Notes under the pieces: generated by a model | The model's input: only the letters and a program-made list of their open reading frames with translations | What the model was told of the DNA's origin: nothing | The model's database searches: none | NCBI RefSeq assembly: GCF_025833875.1 | Contig: NZ_JAOYOD010000001.1 | Location: 4,604,501 to 4,668,500, forward strand | Length of the DNA stretch: 64,000 bases | From: Reichenbachiella ulvae | Lineage (GTDB): Bacteria; Bacteroidota; Bacteroidia; Cytophagales; Cyclobacteriaceae | Direction of reading: 5' to 3' | Translations under genes and position numbers: made by a program | In this document: in pieces, positions 26,501-35,557 of the stretch | Numbering within the stretch: the first letter of the stretch is position 1 | Layout: every line of letters starts with the position of its first letter

Positions 26501-28141
26501 TTACTGTTTTATAAACTTTCTGACCAAGGATTTTTCATTGCTATTGAGCTGCAGGATGTACTGACCAGGGGTCAAGTCACTAATGTTGATTTCTTGCGTT
26601 TGCTCTAGGGCATCCAATTTCATCATTTCTTTGCCCATGATGTCGAGGATTCTAATCGTTTCGTTTCCTTTAAAATCAGGAATCTCCAGGGTAAAATATC
26701 CGTCTGTCGGATTAGGGTAGAGCCTGATTTCTGCTCCGATTTGTTCGGCTACTTCATCTCCCACATCCACTATTCTAGCTCCGGTAGCGGATACCAGTTG
26801 CCACTGTGCATTTGGGTGCGTGGTATTGGCATATTGTCCTACATTATCTCCATTAGCGGATCTGCCCATACCGTCTAAGAACAAACCAGTGGCTCTGTTT
26901 TGAATTCGAACGTTGCTACCATATTGCTGGATCGACCAGTGCGAATTTTGATGGGTGGTATTGGCCCACATTCCACAATCGTCTCCATTGGCGGTTCTGC
27001 CCATACCGTCGAGAAATAGCCCGGTTCCTACATTCCTTAGTTGTCTGTAGCCATTGCCCACATCGATCAATTGCCATTGGGCATTTGGGTGCGTGGTATT
27101 GGCATATTGCCCACAGGCGTCCCCATTCGTAGTTCTGCCCATGCCGTCCAAAAATAATCCGGTTCCGACATTTCTTAGTCGGTAGTTAGTACTTGGCGCT
27201 TCCCAGCCTCCAGAGCCACCAGCGACAGGCCAGCCATTGCTCCAACCCAGGGTTGTTACCGCTAGTTTTGCATTACCATTGTCGTTGACTGCATAGTAGT
27301 GGTAGGTTAGTTTTCCTTCGCCATAGCCAAAGTGTCCGGGTCCGTGTTGATTGCCACTTCTATTGGGTAAGAAGGTTCTTTCTTCAGTATAGGGTCCGGT
27401 GATGCTGGTAGATCGAGCCACCACCATGTAGTAGGAGCTATTGAGTCCATTGCAGCACAGTCCTCTTTGATAAAACAAATAGTAGTAGTTGCCATTTCTT
27501 ATCAGACCAGGTCCTTCTACATTACCACCGACCAGATGGGTGATTCCACTGATGCGTTTACCTGTCGAAGTGCTCAATTCACAGATGTCCAGACCGGTTT
27601 GCCAGTTGCCCCAGCTCATCCATAGTCGGCCATTGTCCATGTATAGGGCAGGGTCGATGGCATTGTTGCCAGCCACTACCATGCCTCGATCGGTCCACGG
27701 ACCGTTGAGATCAGGAGCAGTCGCCAGACCAATGGCAGCAGGGGCGCCATTGCCAGCACATGAGTAGTAGAGGTAATAGGTATTGCCGATTTTGATCACA
27801 TCTGGAGCCCAGAAAAAACCTCCAAATCCATCGACATAGTTGTTGATCCATCCGGGCCAGGTACCGGGTGCAAAAGGGGTAGGTTCTGGCCGCCAGTCGC
27901 TAAAGTTACTATTGCTGGAGGACATGGCCCACACTCCGTCTCCCGTAGTAAATATCCAATAGCGTCCATCGTTGTTTCGGATCATCGTGGATGGATCATG
28001 ACTTGGTGCCTGAGCATTAGCAGTTGCAAAAGCACCTAGAAAAAATAGCAGTATGAAGATTCTTGATAGGCAAGCGGAAAATGTGTTGCCGATACAAAGG
28101 ACCTTTGATTGAAAATCAAAATTTAAGTCTTTCATGTTCAA
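26501..28141 (-). CDS. GH43 arabinanase-like enzyme with ricin lectin domain and T9SS signal
   Basis: A 546-residue secreted protein. The signal peptide ends near residue 44 (ATANAQ). A five-bladed GH43 propeller (about 45-310) shows the inverting triad: Asp49 (SHDPS), Asp163 (NAIDPAL) and Glu209 (NVEGPG). Residues about 320-455 form a ricin-B type beta-trefoil of three close repeats, each with GTGLFLDGMGR and ANTTH. The last 75 residues (LYPNPTDGYFTLEIPDF to LVRKFIKQ) are a type A T9SS sorting domain. The blade sequences resemble endo-1,5-alpha-arabinanases; the lectin module would hold it on galactose- or arabinose-containing polymer. It is a tandem paralogue of 28266-29939. Confidence 0.88.
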   Translation of the reverse strand: MNMKDLNFDFQSKVLCIGNTFSACLSRIFILLFFLGAFATANAQAPSHDPSTMIRNNDGRYWIFTTGDGVWAMSSSNSNFSDWRPEPTPFAPGTWPGWINNYVDGFGGFFWAPDVIKIGNTYYLYYSCAGNGAPAAIGLATAPDLNGPWTDRGMVVAGNNAIDPALYMDNGRLWMSWGNWQTGLDICELSTSTGKRISGITHLVGGNVEGPGLIRNGNYYYLFYQRGLCCNGLNSSYYMVVARSTSITGPYTEERTFLPNRSGNQHGPGHFGYGEGKLTYHYYAVNDNGNAKLAVTTLGWSNGWPVAGGSGGWEAPSTNYRLRNVGTGLFLDGMGRTTNGDACGQYANTTHPNAQWQLIDVGNGYRQLRNVGTGLFLDGMGRTANGDDCGMWANTTHQNSHWSIQQYGSNVRIQNRATGLFLDGMGRSANGDNVGQYANTTHPNAQWQLVSATGARIVDVGDEVAEQIGAEIRLYPNPTDGYFTLEIPDFKGNETIRILDIMGKEMMKLDALEQTQEINISDLTPGQYILQLNSNEKSLVRKFIKQ

Positions 28142-28228
28142 TTTTTTAGATTAGAAACTGGTGCTCACGGGAATGTCACAGGCAAGCGTATTGCTCTTTG
28201 CTAGACATGGAGCACATAATAATAGTAG

Positions 28229-28255
28229 GGTAGCTACCCGAAGGGGGTAGCTACC
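28229..28255. repeat. Inverted repeat between the two GH43 genes
   Basis: A perfect 11-bp inverted repeat (GGTAGCTACCC and GGGTAGCTACC) with a 5-base loop. There is no T run on either side, so it is either a processed hairpin or an operator rather than a typical terminator. Confidence 0.55.
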
Positions 28256-28265
28256 AGAATCCGGA

Positions 28266-29939
28266 TTACTTTTTAACAAATCGTTTAAAAGAATTTCCTC
28301 CGTTGGTGTTGAGCTGCAAGATGTACTGACCAGGTTTCAAGTCACTAATGTTGATCTCTTGCGTTTGCTCTAGCGCTTCCATTTTTATCATTTCTTTACC
28401 CATGATGTTCAGGATTCTGATCGTTTCGTCTCCTTTAAAATCAGGAATCTCCAGAGTGAAATAACCATCGGTCGGATTAGGATAAAGATTGATCTGTGCA
28501 CTGGCTTCAGCTACTTCATCGTCCACATCCGCTACTCTAGCACCTGCTACAGATACGAGCTGCCATTGGGAGTTGGCATGAGTCGTGTTGGCCCATTGCC
28601 CAGCATTGGAGCCATTGGAGGTACGTCCCATTCCGTCCAGATATAGTCCGGTACCTCTGTTTCGAATGCGATAGTAACTGCCGCTATACTGCTGTACCGA
28701 CCAGTGCGAATTTTGGTGTGTGGTATTGGCCCACATGCCACAGTCAGCGCCATTTTCAGTTCTTCCCATCCCGTCCAGGAACAATCCAGTGCCTACATTC
28801 TGTAGTTGCGAATAGCCATTGCCGACATCTACGAGTCTCCACTGCGAATTGGGGTGTGAGGTGTTCGCATATTGCCCACAGGCATCCCCATTGGTCGTAA
28901 GACCCATTCCATCCAGGTACAGTCCCGTGCCACGGTTTCTCAATTGATAGACAGGAGTGGGTGATACCCATCCACCAGAACCATGAATTACAGGCCAGCC
29001 ATTGCTCCATCCCAGACTTGTGATTCTGAGCTTGGCGGCTCCATTGTCATAGCCATCATAGTAGTGATAGGTGAGTCTGCCTTCGCCATAGCCAATGTGA
29101 CCCGGTCCGACGTAGCGTCCTTCGTTGCCCAGGATGGTTCTCCATCCAGTATATGGCCCTGTGATACTTGTAGATCGAGCTACCTGAACATAGTAGGTGC
29201 TCTCCAGTCCTCTACAGCATCTGCCCCTATTGACGAATAGATAATAATAATTCCCATTTCGAATGATGTAGGGAGCCTCGATGTCCTGATGGTTGCCACC
29301 CGCTACTTTGGTGACTCCACCGATGGCTTTTCCAGTACCAGGATTAATCTCCACTACGCCCAATCCTCCGAAGAAAGAGCCGTAAGACATCCAAACACGC
29401 CCATTCGCATCATGGAAGATCGCAGGGTCTATGGCATTGATCGCACTGCTGCTACCATTGGATGAGACGACCATACCTAGATCTTGCCAGTTGGGATTGC
29501 TCAGTGATGATGTTCTGGCCACACCGATTGCCGATCTGGACGAACCGAAAGAGGAACAAGAATAGTAGAGGTACCAGTATCCACCCATTCGGGTAATACC
29601 TGGAGCCCAGAAGTCACCAGCAAAACCCGGTACGGCAGAGTTGATCCACGAGGGCCAGGTGCCTGGCTGGAAAGGACCCCGCTCGGCTCGCCAGTCACTG
29701 AAGTTGGTATTGCTAGAAGACATGGCCCAGACTCCCTCGCCAGTGGTGAAGATCCAGTATCGACCATCTTCGGCTCTTACCATGGCAGTCGGGTCATGGC
29801 TCGGCGCTTGTGCAGATGCGAAGAAGTTCGCACATAAAAGGAACAGTAATAACACAGGAGTGAAAATGCTACTGACGCCAGAGCTCAGCGAACGCACTTT
29901 TCTACCCCCTGTCATAGGGTGTAAAATTTTAGCTTTCAT
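28266..29939 (-). CDS. GH43 arabinanase-like enzyme with ricin lectin domain and T9SS signal (paralogue)
   Basis: A 557-residue secreted protein read from the ATG at 29937-29939; an in-frame ATG at 30066-30068 would add 43 residues before the signal peptide and is unlikely. The layout equals the downstream paralogue: signal peptide (to about residue 44), GH43 propeller with Asp49 (SHDPT), Asp171 (NAIDPAI) and Glu221 (QDIEAPYI), a three-repeat ricin trefoil (GTGLYLDGMG, ANTTH) and a type A T9SS signal ending SFKRFVKK. The two copies differ clearly in the propeller but are close in trefoil and sorting domains, suggesting an old duplication with specialised cleavage. Confidence 0.88.
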   Translation of the reverse strand: MKAKILHPMTGGRKVRSLSSGVSSIFTPVLLLFLLCANFFASAQAPSHDPTAMVRAEDGRYWIFTTGEGVWAMSSSNTNFSDWRAERGPFQPGTWPSWINSAVPGFAGDFWAPGITRMGGYWYLYYSCSSFGSSRSAIGVARTSSLSNPNWQDLGMVVSSNGSSSAINAIDPAIFHDANGRVWMSYGSFFGGLGVVEINPGTGKAIGGVTKVAGGNHQDIEAPYIIRNGNYYYLFVNRGRCCRGLESTYYVQVARSTSITGPYTGWRTILGNEGRYVGPGHIGYGEGRLTYHYYDGYDNGAAKLRITSLGWSNGWPVIHGSGGWVSPTPVYQLRNRGTGLYLDGMGLTTNGDACGQYANTSHPNSQWRLVDVGNGYSQLQNVGTGLFLDGMGRTENGADCGMWANTTHQNSHWSVQQYSGSYYRIRNRGTGLYLDGMGRTSNGSNAGQWANTTHANSQWQLVSVAGARVADVDDEVAEASAQINLYPNPTDGYFTLEIPDFKGDETIRILNIMGKEMIKMEALEQTQEINISDLKPGQYILQLNTNGGNSFKRFVKK

Positions 29940-30260
29940 AAAATGCTTGTTTAAATAAAAATATTTAGTAATTGTCTTTGCATGCAAAATGACTAAAAGA
30001 CAGTCTGTTAGGTAGGACGAATCTCTAAGATGGGTGGACATATGTGTAAAAACTTCCGTTTGGTACAAAACGGTTTCCGTTTACTTATGAGAGGAGCTTC
30101 TCAAAGCAGGGACTTTGCCTCCTTTGTGAAACAGGATTTTCTTATTCATTTCTAATTGCCCATTTATAGGGGCCATGGGTCGGGCCGAAGGAAGGAATGT
30201 GTTTCAGTGCATATTTTTCTATGGCAGATATGAACTTTGACAAAATCGAGGATGGATTGA

Positions 30261-30764
30261 AGTTAATAGCTGCGACTGCCCACCTCCTAGATGCGGTTTT
30301 GCACCTTTTTTGTCCGATCACCGAGCAAAAAGACTCGCCATCGCGTCTTTGATGTCCCTCCCCCCACTTCCGAGCTGCGAGGACCTATCTTTTATATCCG
30401 ATCTCGGACCTAAAACATGCGAGCTCGGAGCAAAAAGATGCGCCTTCGGGTCTTTGATATCCGAGCGCGCATCTTTGAAGTACCCTATCGACTCTTTGAT
30501 GTGGGAGGGGGTACTTCTGAGGTGGGGGTACCCACTTCGGAGGTGGGGTAGGGTACTTCAGAGGTCACCCTACCTACTTCTAAGATGACTCGTCTTGTCT
30601 TTGAGCCGAACGAATTCGCCTCGGAACCGAACTGACTCGTCTTTTTACCGAACGAGTTCATGTTTTTGGCGAACTAGTTCATGTTTTTGGTGAGTGATTT
30701 CATGTTTTTGCTGAACTCAGTCGTCTTTGAACTGAAATGGTTGAGTGTTGAGGTGGGGTTGAGT
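30261..30764. repeat. Degenerate tandem array of a 21-bp unit, about 24 copies
   Basis: From 30282 to 30743 the sequence divides without a gap into 22 units of exactly 21 bp, for example acttctgaggtgggggtacc(c) at 30513, acttcggaggtggggtaggg(t) at 30534, and atgtttttggcgaactagtt(c) at 30660. One further unit fits at each end. Units diverge, but sub-families share words: TCTTTGAT, AGCAAAAAGA-TCGCC, ACTTC-GAGGT, ATGTTTTTGG. Read in steps of seven codons it resembles a heptad ([TVIM][SF][ED][VLP]...), but stop codons break the frame at least four times. It occupies the gap between the GH43 and GH39 genes. Confidence 0.85.
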
Positions 30765-30885
30765 AGATAGAGATGAACCCGATATACTTTCAGAAATTGT
30801 AAATGGCTCGTAGCACATATCATAATCATCTAATTTGAATTGATTAATTTGGAGGGACTATAAGCAAAGACTAAATCTACAATCC

Positions 30886-32064
30886 ATGCAGACATTCAAA
30901 TCGTTTCTACTAGTTCTGGTGTTTTTATCCCTCCATTTGCATCAGGGCATTTACGCTCAATCATCTTCTGATCCAGTTTCTATTGAAGTGGATTTTTCCA
31001 AAAAAGTGGGGAAAATGGATCCGATCTGGGCCTGGTGGGGATATGACGAACCCAACTATACCTACATGAAGGACGGTCAGAAACTCCTGACCGAAATGTC
31101 CCAATTGAGCCCGGTTCCAGTTTTTGTCAGAGCACATAGTTTGCTGGTGACGGGGGAAGGAACCCATGGGCTCAAATGGGGATCGACCAATGTCTATACC
31201 GAAGATAAAAAGGGAAACCCTATCTATGACTGGACGATTGTGGACCGGATATTTGACACCTATATAGAGCGAGGCATGAAGCCTTTTGCTCAGATAGGTT
31301 TCATGCCGCAGGCTTTGTCTTCCAAACCTGAACCCTACCGCCACTATTGGAAACCGGGGGCAGCCTATGAGGATATTTATACCGGGTGGGCCTACCCTCC
31401 GAATGATTATGAAAAATGGGCCGAACTGGTGTATCAATGGGTGACACACTGTGTAGAAAGATACGGTAAAGAAGAAGTGGAGAGCTGGTACTGGGAGCTG
31501 TGGAACGAACCAAACATTGGATACTGGCAGGGCACAGTCGAGGAGTATATCAAGCTCTACGACTACTCAGCAGATGCCGTCAAACGCGCCTTGCCAACAG
31601 CCAAAATGGGTGGGCCAGAAACCACTGGGCCTAATTGGGACAAGGCCGAGGTATACCTGCGTACTTTTTTGGATCATGTGGTTTCGGGTAAGAACTATGC
31701 GACAGGTGAGACCGGAGCGCCTCTGGATTTTATCACCTTTCATGCCAAGGGAAGTCCTAAGATAGTCGATGGCATGGTGCAGATGGACATGGGTGCGCAG
31801 CTGAGAGACATCAGTAAGGGATTTGAGGTAGTCGCTTCTTATCCTAGCCTCAAAGACCTACCTATCATCATAGGGGAGTCGGATCCAGAAGGCTGTGCGG
31901 CGTGCTCGGAGGCGGACTATCCGCACAACGCGTATCGCAATGGCACGATGTACGCGAGCTACACGGCAGCTTCTTTTGCCCGAAAGTATCAATTGGCAGA
32001 CCACCATGGTGTCAACCTTTTAGGGGCAGTTACCTGGGGATTCGAATTTGAAGATCAACCCTAG
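30886..32064 (+). CDS. GH39-like glycosidase, cut by an in-frame amber codon
   Basis: 392 codons: signal peptide (to about residue 25, IYAQ), then a GH39-type TIM barrel. The acid/base Glu208 is in WELWNEPN and the nucleophile Glu331 in IIIGESDPEG. The reading stops at TAG 32062-32064, after FEFEDQP. The same frame continues without further stops to 32595 with family-like sequence (YAGFRDMATNG...), so this is a nonsense change at codon 393, where a Trp or Tyr codon would be one base away. The family includes beta-xylosidases and related exo-enzymes. Both catalytic residues precede the break, but the barrel and C-terminal beta-sandwich would be incomplete. Confidence 0.85.
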   Translation: MQTFKSFLLVLVFLSLHLHQGIYAQSSSDPVSIEVDFSKKVGKMDPIWAWWGYDEPNYTYMKDGQKLLTEMSQLSPVPVFVRAHSLLVTGEGTHGLKWGSTNVYTEDKKGNPIYDWTIVDRIFDTYIERGMKPFAQIGFMPQALSSKPEPYRHYWKPGAAYEDIYTGWAYPPNDYEKWAELVYQWVTHCVERYGKEEVESWYWELWNEPNIGYWQGTVEEYIKLYDYSADAVKRALPTAKMGGPETTGPNWDKAEVYLRTFLDHVVSGKNYATGETGAPLDFITFHAKGSPKIVDGMVQMDMGAQLRDISKGFEVVASYPSLKDLPIIIGESDPEGCAACSEADYPHNAYRNGTMYASYTAASFARKYQLADHHGVNLLGAVTWGFEFEDQP

Positions 32065-32595
32065 TATGCCGGGTTTAGGGACATGGCGACCAATGGCGTG
32101 GACAAGCCAGTGCTCAATGTCTTTAGGATGTTTGGGATGATGCAGGGCGATCGAGTGGCTATCAACCAGGAGGTGCTGAGCTATAACTACACCGACATTC
32201 GGGACAACAGCGTCCGTGGTGATCAACCGGATGTCAATGCCCAGGCCTCCATCCATACCAATAGTGCGGCTGTCATGGTCTGGAACTACCATGACAACAA
32301 TGATCTGGAAGTACCTGATGCGCCTGTCAATATTTCGCTACAGGGACTACCCGCTGATAAGGTTCTCTTGACACATTTCAGAATCGATCAGGAGCACAGC
32401 AACTCCTATACCCTCTGGAAGCAAATGGGCAGTCCTCAGAACCCGACCCAGGAGCAAATCAAGCAGCTGGAAGAGGCCGGTCAACTAGACCTGTTCTCCT
32501 CTCCACAATGGATTAAAACTGATAACGGAAAATTGAATCTTAAGATGGATCTCCCTCGTCAGGGGATTTCCTTGCTGAAATTGGATTGGGAATAG
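32065..32595 (+). pseudogene. GH39-like glycosidase, C-terminal remainder behind the amber codon
   Basis: The continuation of 30886-32064 in the same frame, 176 codons plus stop. It begins YAGFRDMATNGVDKPVLN, the conserved final barrel region of GH39, and goes on into a beta-rich C-terminal domain (AVMVWNYHDNND, LLTHFRIDQEHSNSYTLW) ending ISLLKLDWE. An ATG at 32083 could start a separate peptide, but it has no signal or catalytic residues. Intact, the protein would be 569 residues. Confidence 0.8.
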
Positions 32596-32647
32596 AAGAT
32601 GAGTGTTTTTTTGGGATGACTGAATTAAAAGGCGGGTGAGCAACTAT

Positions 32648-33190
32648 ATGAAAAAGCTAGTTCTTCTAGCAATGACACTTGTGTTGATGCACTGCGAAGG
32701 GAAGAAAACCAGGGAATCTTCTTCTCAACAAAATGAAATCGTAGAAGTAGTTGAAGCTCCAAAGGCACTTGAAGTAGGTGATCAGGCCATTGATTTCAAG
32801 CTGATTAATCTTGATGGAGATTCAATAGCCTTATCTGATTTCAGAGGCAAATATGTACTGCTCAACTTTTGGAAAGCAGACTGCGGGGCATGTCGAACCA
32901 AACATCCTTATATGTTGGATGTGTATCAGGAATACAAGGATAAAGGCTTTGAGGTTGTGGGAGTAACCATGGATCAATTTAGATCTCGTTGGAGCGCTGC
33001 AGTTAGCGAAGATTCTATCACCTGGACGACTGTTAGTGACCTACAGGGGATTTATGCAGCAGTTCCACGGGCATACGGAGTGAATTATATTCCCAGAAAT
33101 TTTTTGATCGATCCGGAGGGGGTGATTCTGCTTGATGATCTGTCTAGTTTTGATTTAGAGACACATCTTAAGGAATTAATTGGTGGATGA
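32648..33190 (+). CDS. TlpA-like thioredoxin lipoprotein
   Basis: A 180-residue lipoprotein (MKKLVLLAMTLVLMHC, Cys16) with an AhpC/TlpA thioredoxin fold: the opening LEVGDQAIDFKLINLDGDSI, the redox motif C79-G-A-C82 and the cis-Pro segment NYIPRNFLIDPEG. Such proteins reduce or oxidise disulfides in the periplasm, for example for cytochrome c maturation or enzyme repair. ATG 32648 gives a proper lipobox; a GTG at 32636 does not improve it. No partner reductase is adjacent. Confidence 0.85.
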   Translation: MKKLVLLAMTLVLMHCEGKKTRESSSQQNEIVEVVEAPKALEVGDQAIDFKLINLDGDSIALSDFRGKYVLLNFWKADCGACRTKHPYMLDVYQEYKDKGFEVVGVTMDQFRSRWSAAVSEDSITWTTVSDLQGIYAAVPRAYGVNYIPRNFLIDPEGVILLDDLSSFDLETHLKELIGG

Positions 33191-33437
33191 CTTACTACCT
33201 TCGATGAATTGTATTTTATAAAAAAAGGAAGATCGTATTTTAAATACCTATGTCCTGGAATGGCACCTTTATAAAAAGCATTAGAATCAACCCCATCTTT
33301 TTTTAAGTACTCGTTTTCGGCTTTCTGTAGCCTTTAATCGGCGAATAGCAGGTTTAGACACGGATTCTACATTGCGTTTGAAACCTCCTCAAATAAGCTT
33401 TGTAGCCTGTTTTACGATTAATTGAACGAGACGAGTT

Positions 33438-34904
33438 ATGAGAATTTTCGAAATTATTATTCTATTGACAGTGACTGTTTTGCCCTTTGTCAAACGACGA
33501 TTGTTGTGGCGCATCCCGTCCAATTATGTGCTTATTTTTTTAGGAATCATAATGTCCCTTCACTTGCTACTAGAAGGTTGGCGCTGGCAGATGTTTCCGG
33601 CCTATTTATTATTCATTCTATTGGTCTGGAGGATTCAGGCGGTTGATGCATCCAATACAGTTCGATTGACTTTTCTACGGATACTGGGTTTTGTCGGGCT
33701 TATTTTGGTGGCCTTTATAGCCTGGTTGTTACCGAGTGTTTTACCGGTGTTCCACTTGCCAGAACCGCGTGGTGCCTATGCGGTAGGAACAGAATCTGTC
33801 TATGTACAGACAGACCGAGACGAAATCATCACCCAGGATCCAAATGATAAAAGGGAGCTTATGTATAAGATTTGGTATCCGAGTCAGGCCGATGTGTCTT
33901 CTCTGGATGGGGATGACTACATCGATCAGGCGAGTCGAGAAGGCTTTGCGACCAAGTACGGCTTGCCGCCTTCAGCGCTCAACTATCTGGATAGAGTAGA
34001 GACCTATGTTCACCCTGGTATCCCTGTGGCTGACGGTAACTTCCCCGTATTGATTTTTTCTCATGGCTATGGATCAAAGGCGACTGGCTACTATGCCCTT
34101 TTAACCGAAATAGCCAGCCAGGGTTATGTGATCATCAATATGAATCACACTTATGAAAGCCTGGGGACTACATTTCCTGATGGAAGAAAGAAGTACTTTG
34201 ACTATGATTTTCAAAGAGAAATCTCGGCCAATGGAATGGATGCCATGTATCCTCTCATCGATGCCTTCAAAAATGGCTTGTCTTATGAGGAACGTCATCC
34301 CATTGTAAAGAAGGCAGTAAAGGAGTTTTACGAAAGCCAATCGGTGGATCGATGGGCAGAGGATATGATCTATACGATTGATCTCCTGGAACAGTGGAAT
34401 TCTGGCGGGACGCTCAAGGGGCATCTCGATCTAAACAGTATAGGAGTGTTGGGTCACTCCAATGGAGGAGGAGCCGCAGGTAAAGTGCCATTGCTGGACA
34501 ATCGTGTCAAGGCTGCTGCCAATATCGATGGGATTACCTGGGGCAATCTGATTGACACGACCTATCAACTGCCCTTCTTGTATGTGTCGGCAGACTGGCC
34601 AGCAGAGCATGAGGATGTCAATTCTCACATCTATAACAATAAAAGTACGGATTACTTTTACGAGACCAAATTGCTGAAATCCGGTCATCCTAACTTTATG
34701 GATATTCCTTTTATGATCCCAGTCAAGTCACTGGCAGGAACGGGAGAGATCGACCCCTATCGAGGGATGGAGATCGTAACCCGTTTGGTTACTTCCTTTT
34801 TTGATAAGCACCTGAAGGGTGATCAGGGAGCAAATCCTGAGAGTATAGGAGAACAGTTCGAAGAATTGGAAATGAAAGTTTACAAGGGAGATTCCATTCA
34901 GTAG
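33438..34904 (+). CDS. Membrane-anchored alpha/beta hydrolase of the PAF-acetylhydrolase type
   Basis: A 488-residue protein. The first 110 residues hold about four membrane helices (IIILLTVTVLPFV, YVLIFLGIIMSLHLLL, YLLFILLVWRI, GLILVAFIAWLLPSVLPV). An extracytoplasmic alpha/beta hydrolase follows, with the oxyanion strand FPVLIFSHGYGS, the nucleophile Ser341 in LGHSNGGGAA, and a late GHPNF (catalytic His). The arrangement fits the platelet-activating-factor acetylhydrolase-like group (PF03403-type), which cleaves short acyl esters from lipids or polymers. The substrate is unknown. A terminator follows at 34931-34967. Confidence 0.8.
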   Translation: MRIFEIIILLTVTVLPFVKRRLLWRIPSNYVLIFLGIIMSLHLLLEGWRWQMFPAYLLFILLVWRIQAVDASNTVRLTFLRILGFVGLILVAFIAWLLPSVLPVFHLPEPRGAYAVGTESVYVQTDRDEIITQDPNDKRELMYKIWYPSQADVSSLDGDDYIDQASREGFATKYGLPPSALNYLDRVETYVHPGIPVADGNFPVLIFSHGYGSKATGYYALLTEIASQGYVIINMNHTYESLGTTFPDGRKKYFDYDFQREISANGMDAMYPLIDAFKNGLSYEERHPIVKKAVKEFYESQSVDRWAEDMIYTIDLLEQWNSGGTLKGHLDLNSIGVLGHSNGGGAAGKVPLLDNRVKAAANIDGITWGNLIDTTYQLPFLYVSADWPAEHEDVNSHIYNNKSTDYFYETKLLKSGHPNFMDIPFMIPVKSLAGTGEIDPYRGMEIVTRLVTSFFDKHLKGDQGANPESIGEQFEELEMKVYKGDSIQ

Positions 34905-34930
34905 CTTTTTGGTTATAGTTTAATCATTTC

Positions 34931-34967
34931 AGCGCCGTTCGACCTGATGAGTCGGATGGCGTTTTTT
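34931..34967 (+). terminator. Terminator after the PAF-acetylhydrolase-like gene
   Basis: An imperfect 11-bp stem (CGCCGTTCGAC with GTCGGATGGCG, G-U pairs) followed by seven T residues. Confidence 0.7.
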
Positions 34968-35117
34968 TGTATTGCCGAAGGTTTCTTGTTATTATTGATA
35001 TACAGGATGTTGTCATGCAGCTTCATCCTTGTACAGCATTCTTGAGAAAAATGATACAGAGGCGCAGTTTAGGCTGTAGTCCTGAGCAAAAATGAATGTG
35101 AAACCTACTAATACTAA

Positions 35118-35546
35118 ATGATGAAAAGACCAATGCTAACCTTATTATCGCTTGTTTGGCTACTATCCTGTGGCATGGAAAAACAAGAGAAAAGCAATTA
35201 CCAAACTGAACTGAAAATTGAAAAGGTCAACCTTTATGGCGAAATGCTGACATGTGAGAGTTCAGAGCCGTTGAAGATTGTGCCAAATGCTCAGGATCCC
35301 ACGCCCATCGAATTAAACAATGGTGGAGATTTTGCCATCAAGTATATCGTAGAAAAGGTGAATGGCGAGTTGGTGCATCAGGCGGTGTTCTACGAAAGGA
35401 ACGCAGGTGAGTGGAAGAACCTGAATGAGGAACATCACCGTACACCGCTCTACCTCGATGAGGAACTCAACTGGGGGATCGCTATGGAAAATAATGATGA
35501 GCAGGTGTTTGAAGTGGAGATGACAGTGAAAACCGCTGTGCTTTAA
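35118..35546 (+). CDS. Small lipoprotein of unknown function
   Basis: A 142-residue protein with a lipoprotein signal (SLVWLLSC, Cys18). The mature part is acidic and beta-rich (KYIVEKVNGELVHQAVFYE, QVFEVEMTVKTAVL). I do not recognise the family. It ends 11 bases before the CPBP protease gene, so the two are probably co-transcribed. Confidence 0.6.
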   Translation: MMKRPMLTLLSLVWLLSCGMEKQEKSNYQTELKIEKVNLYGEMLTCESSEPLKIVPNAQDPTPIELNNGGDFAIKYIVEKVNGELVHQAVFYERNAGEWKNLNEEHHRTPLYLDEELNWGIAMENNDEQVFEVEMTVKTAVL

Positions 35547-35557
35547 ACCTTGTTTTA

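Noticed and set aside
30310..30588. A 92-codon frame inside the 21-bp repeat array.
   Set aside because: It results from the repeat structure; other units have stops in the repeat-phase frame, and the sequence is low in complexity.
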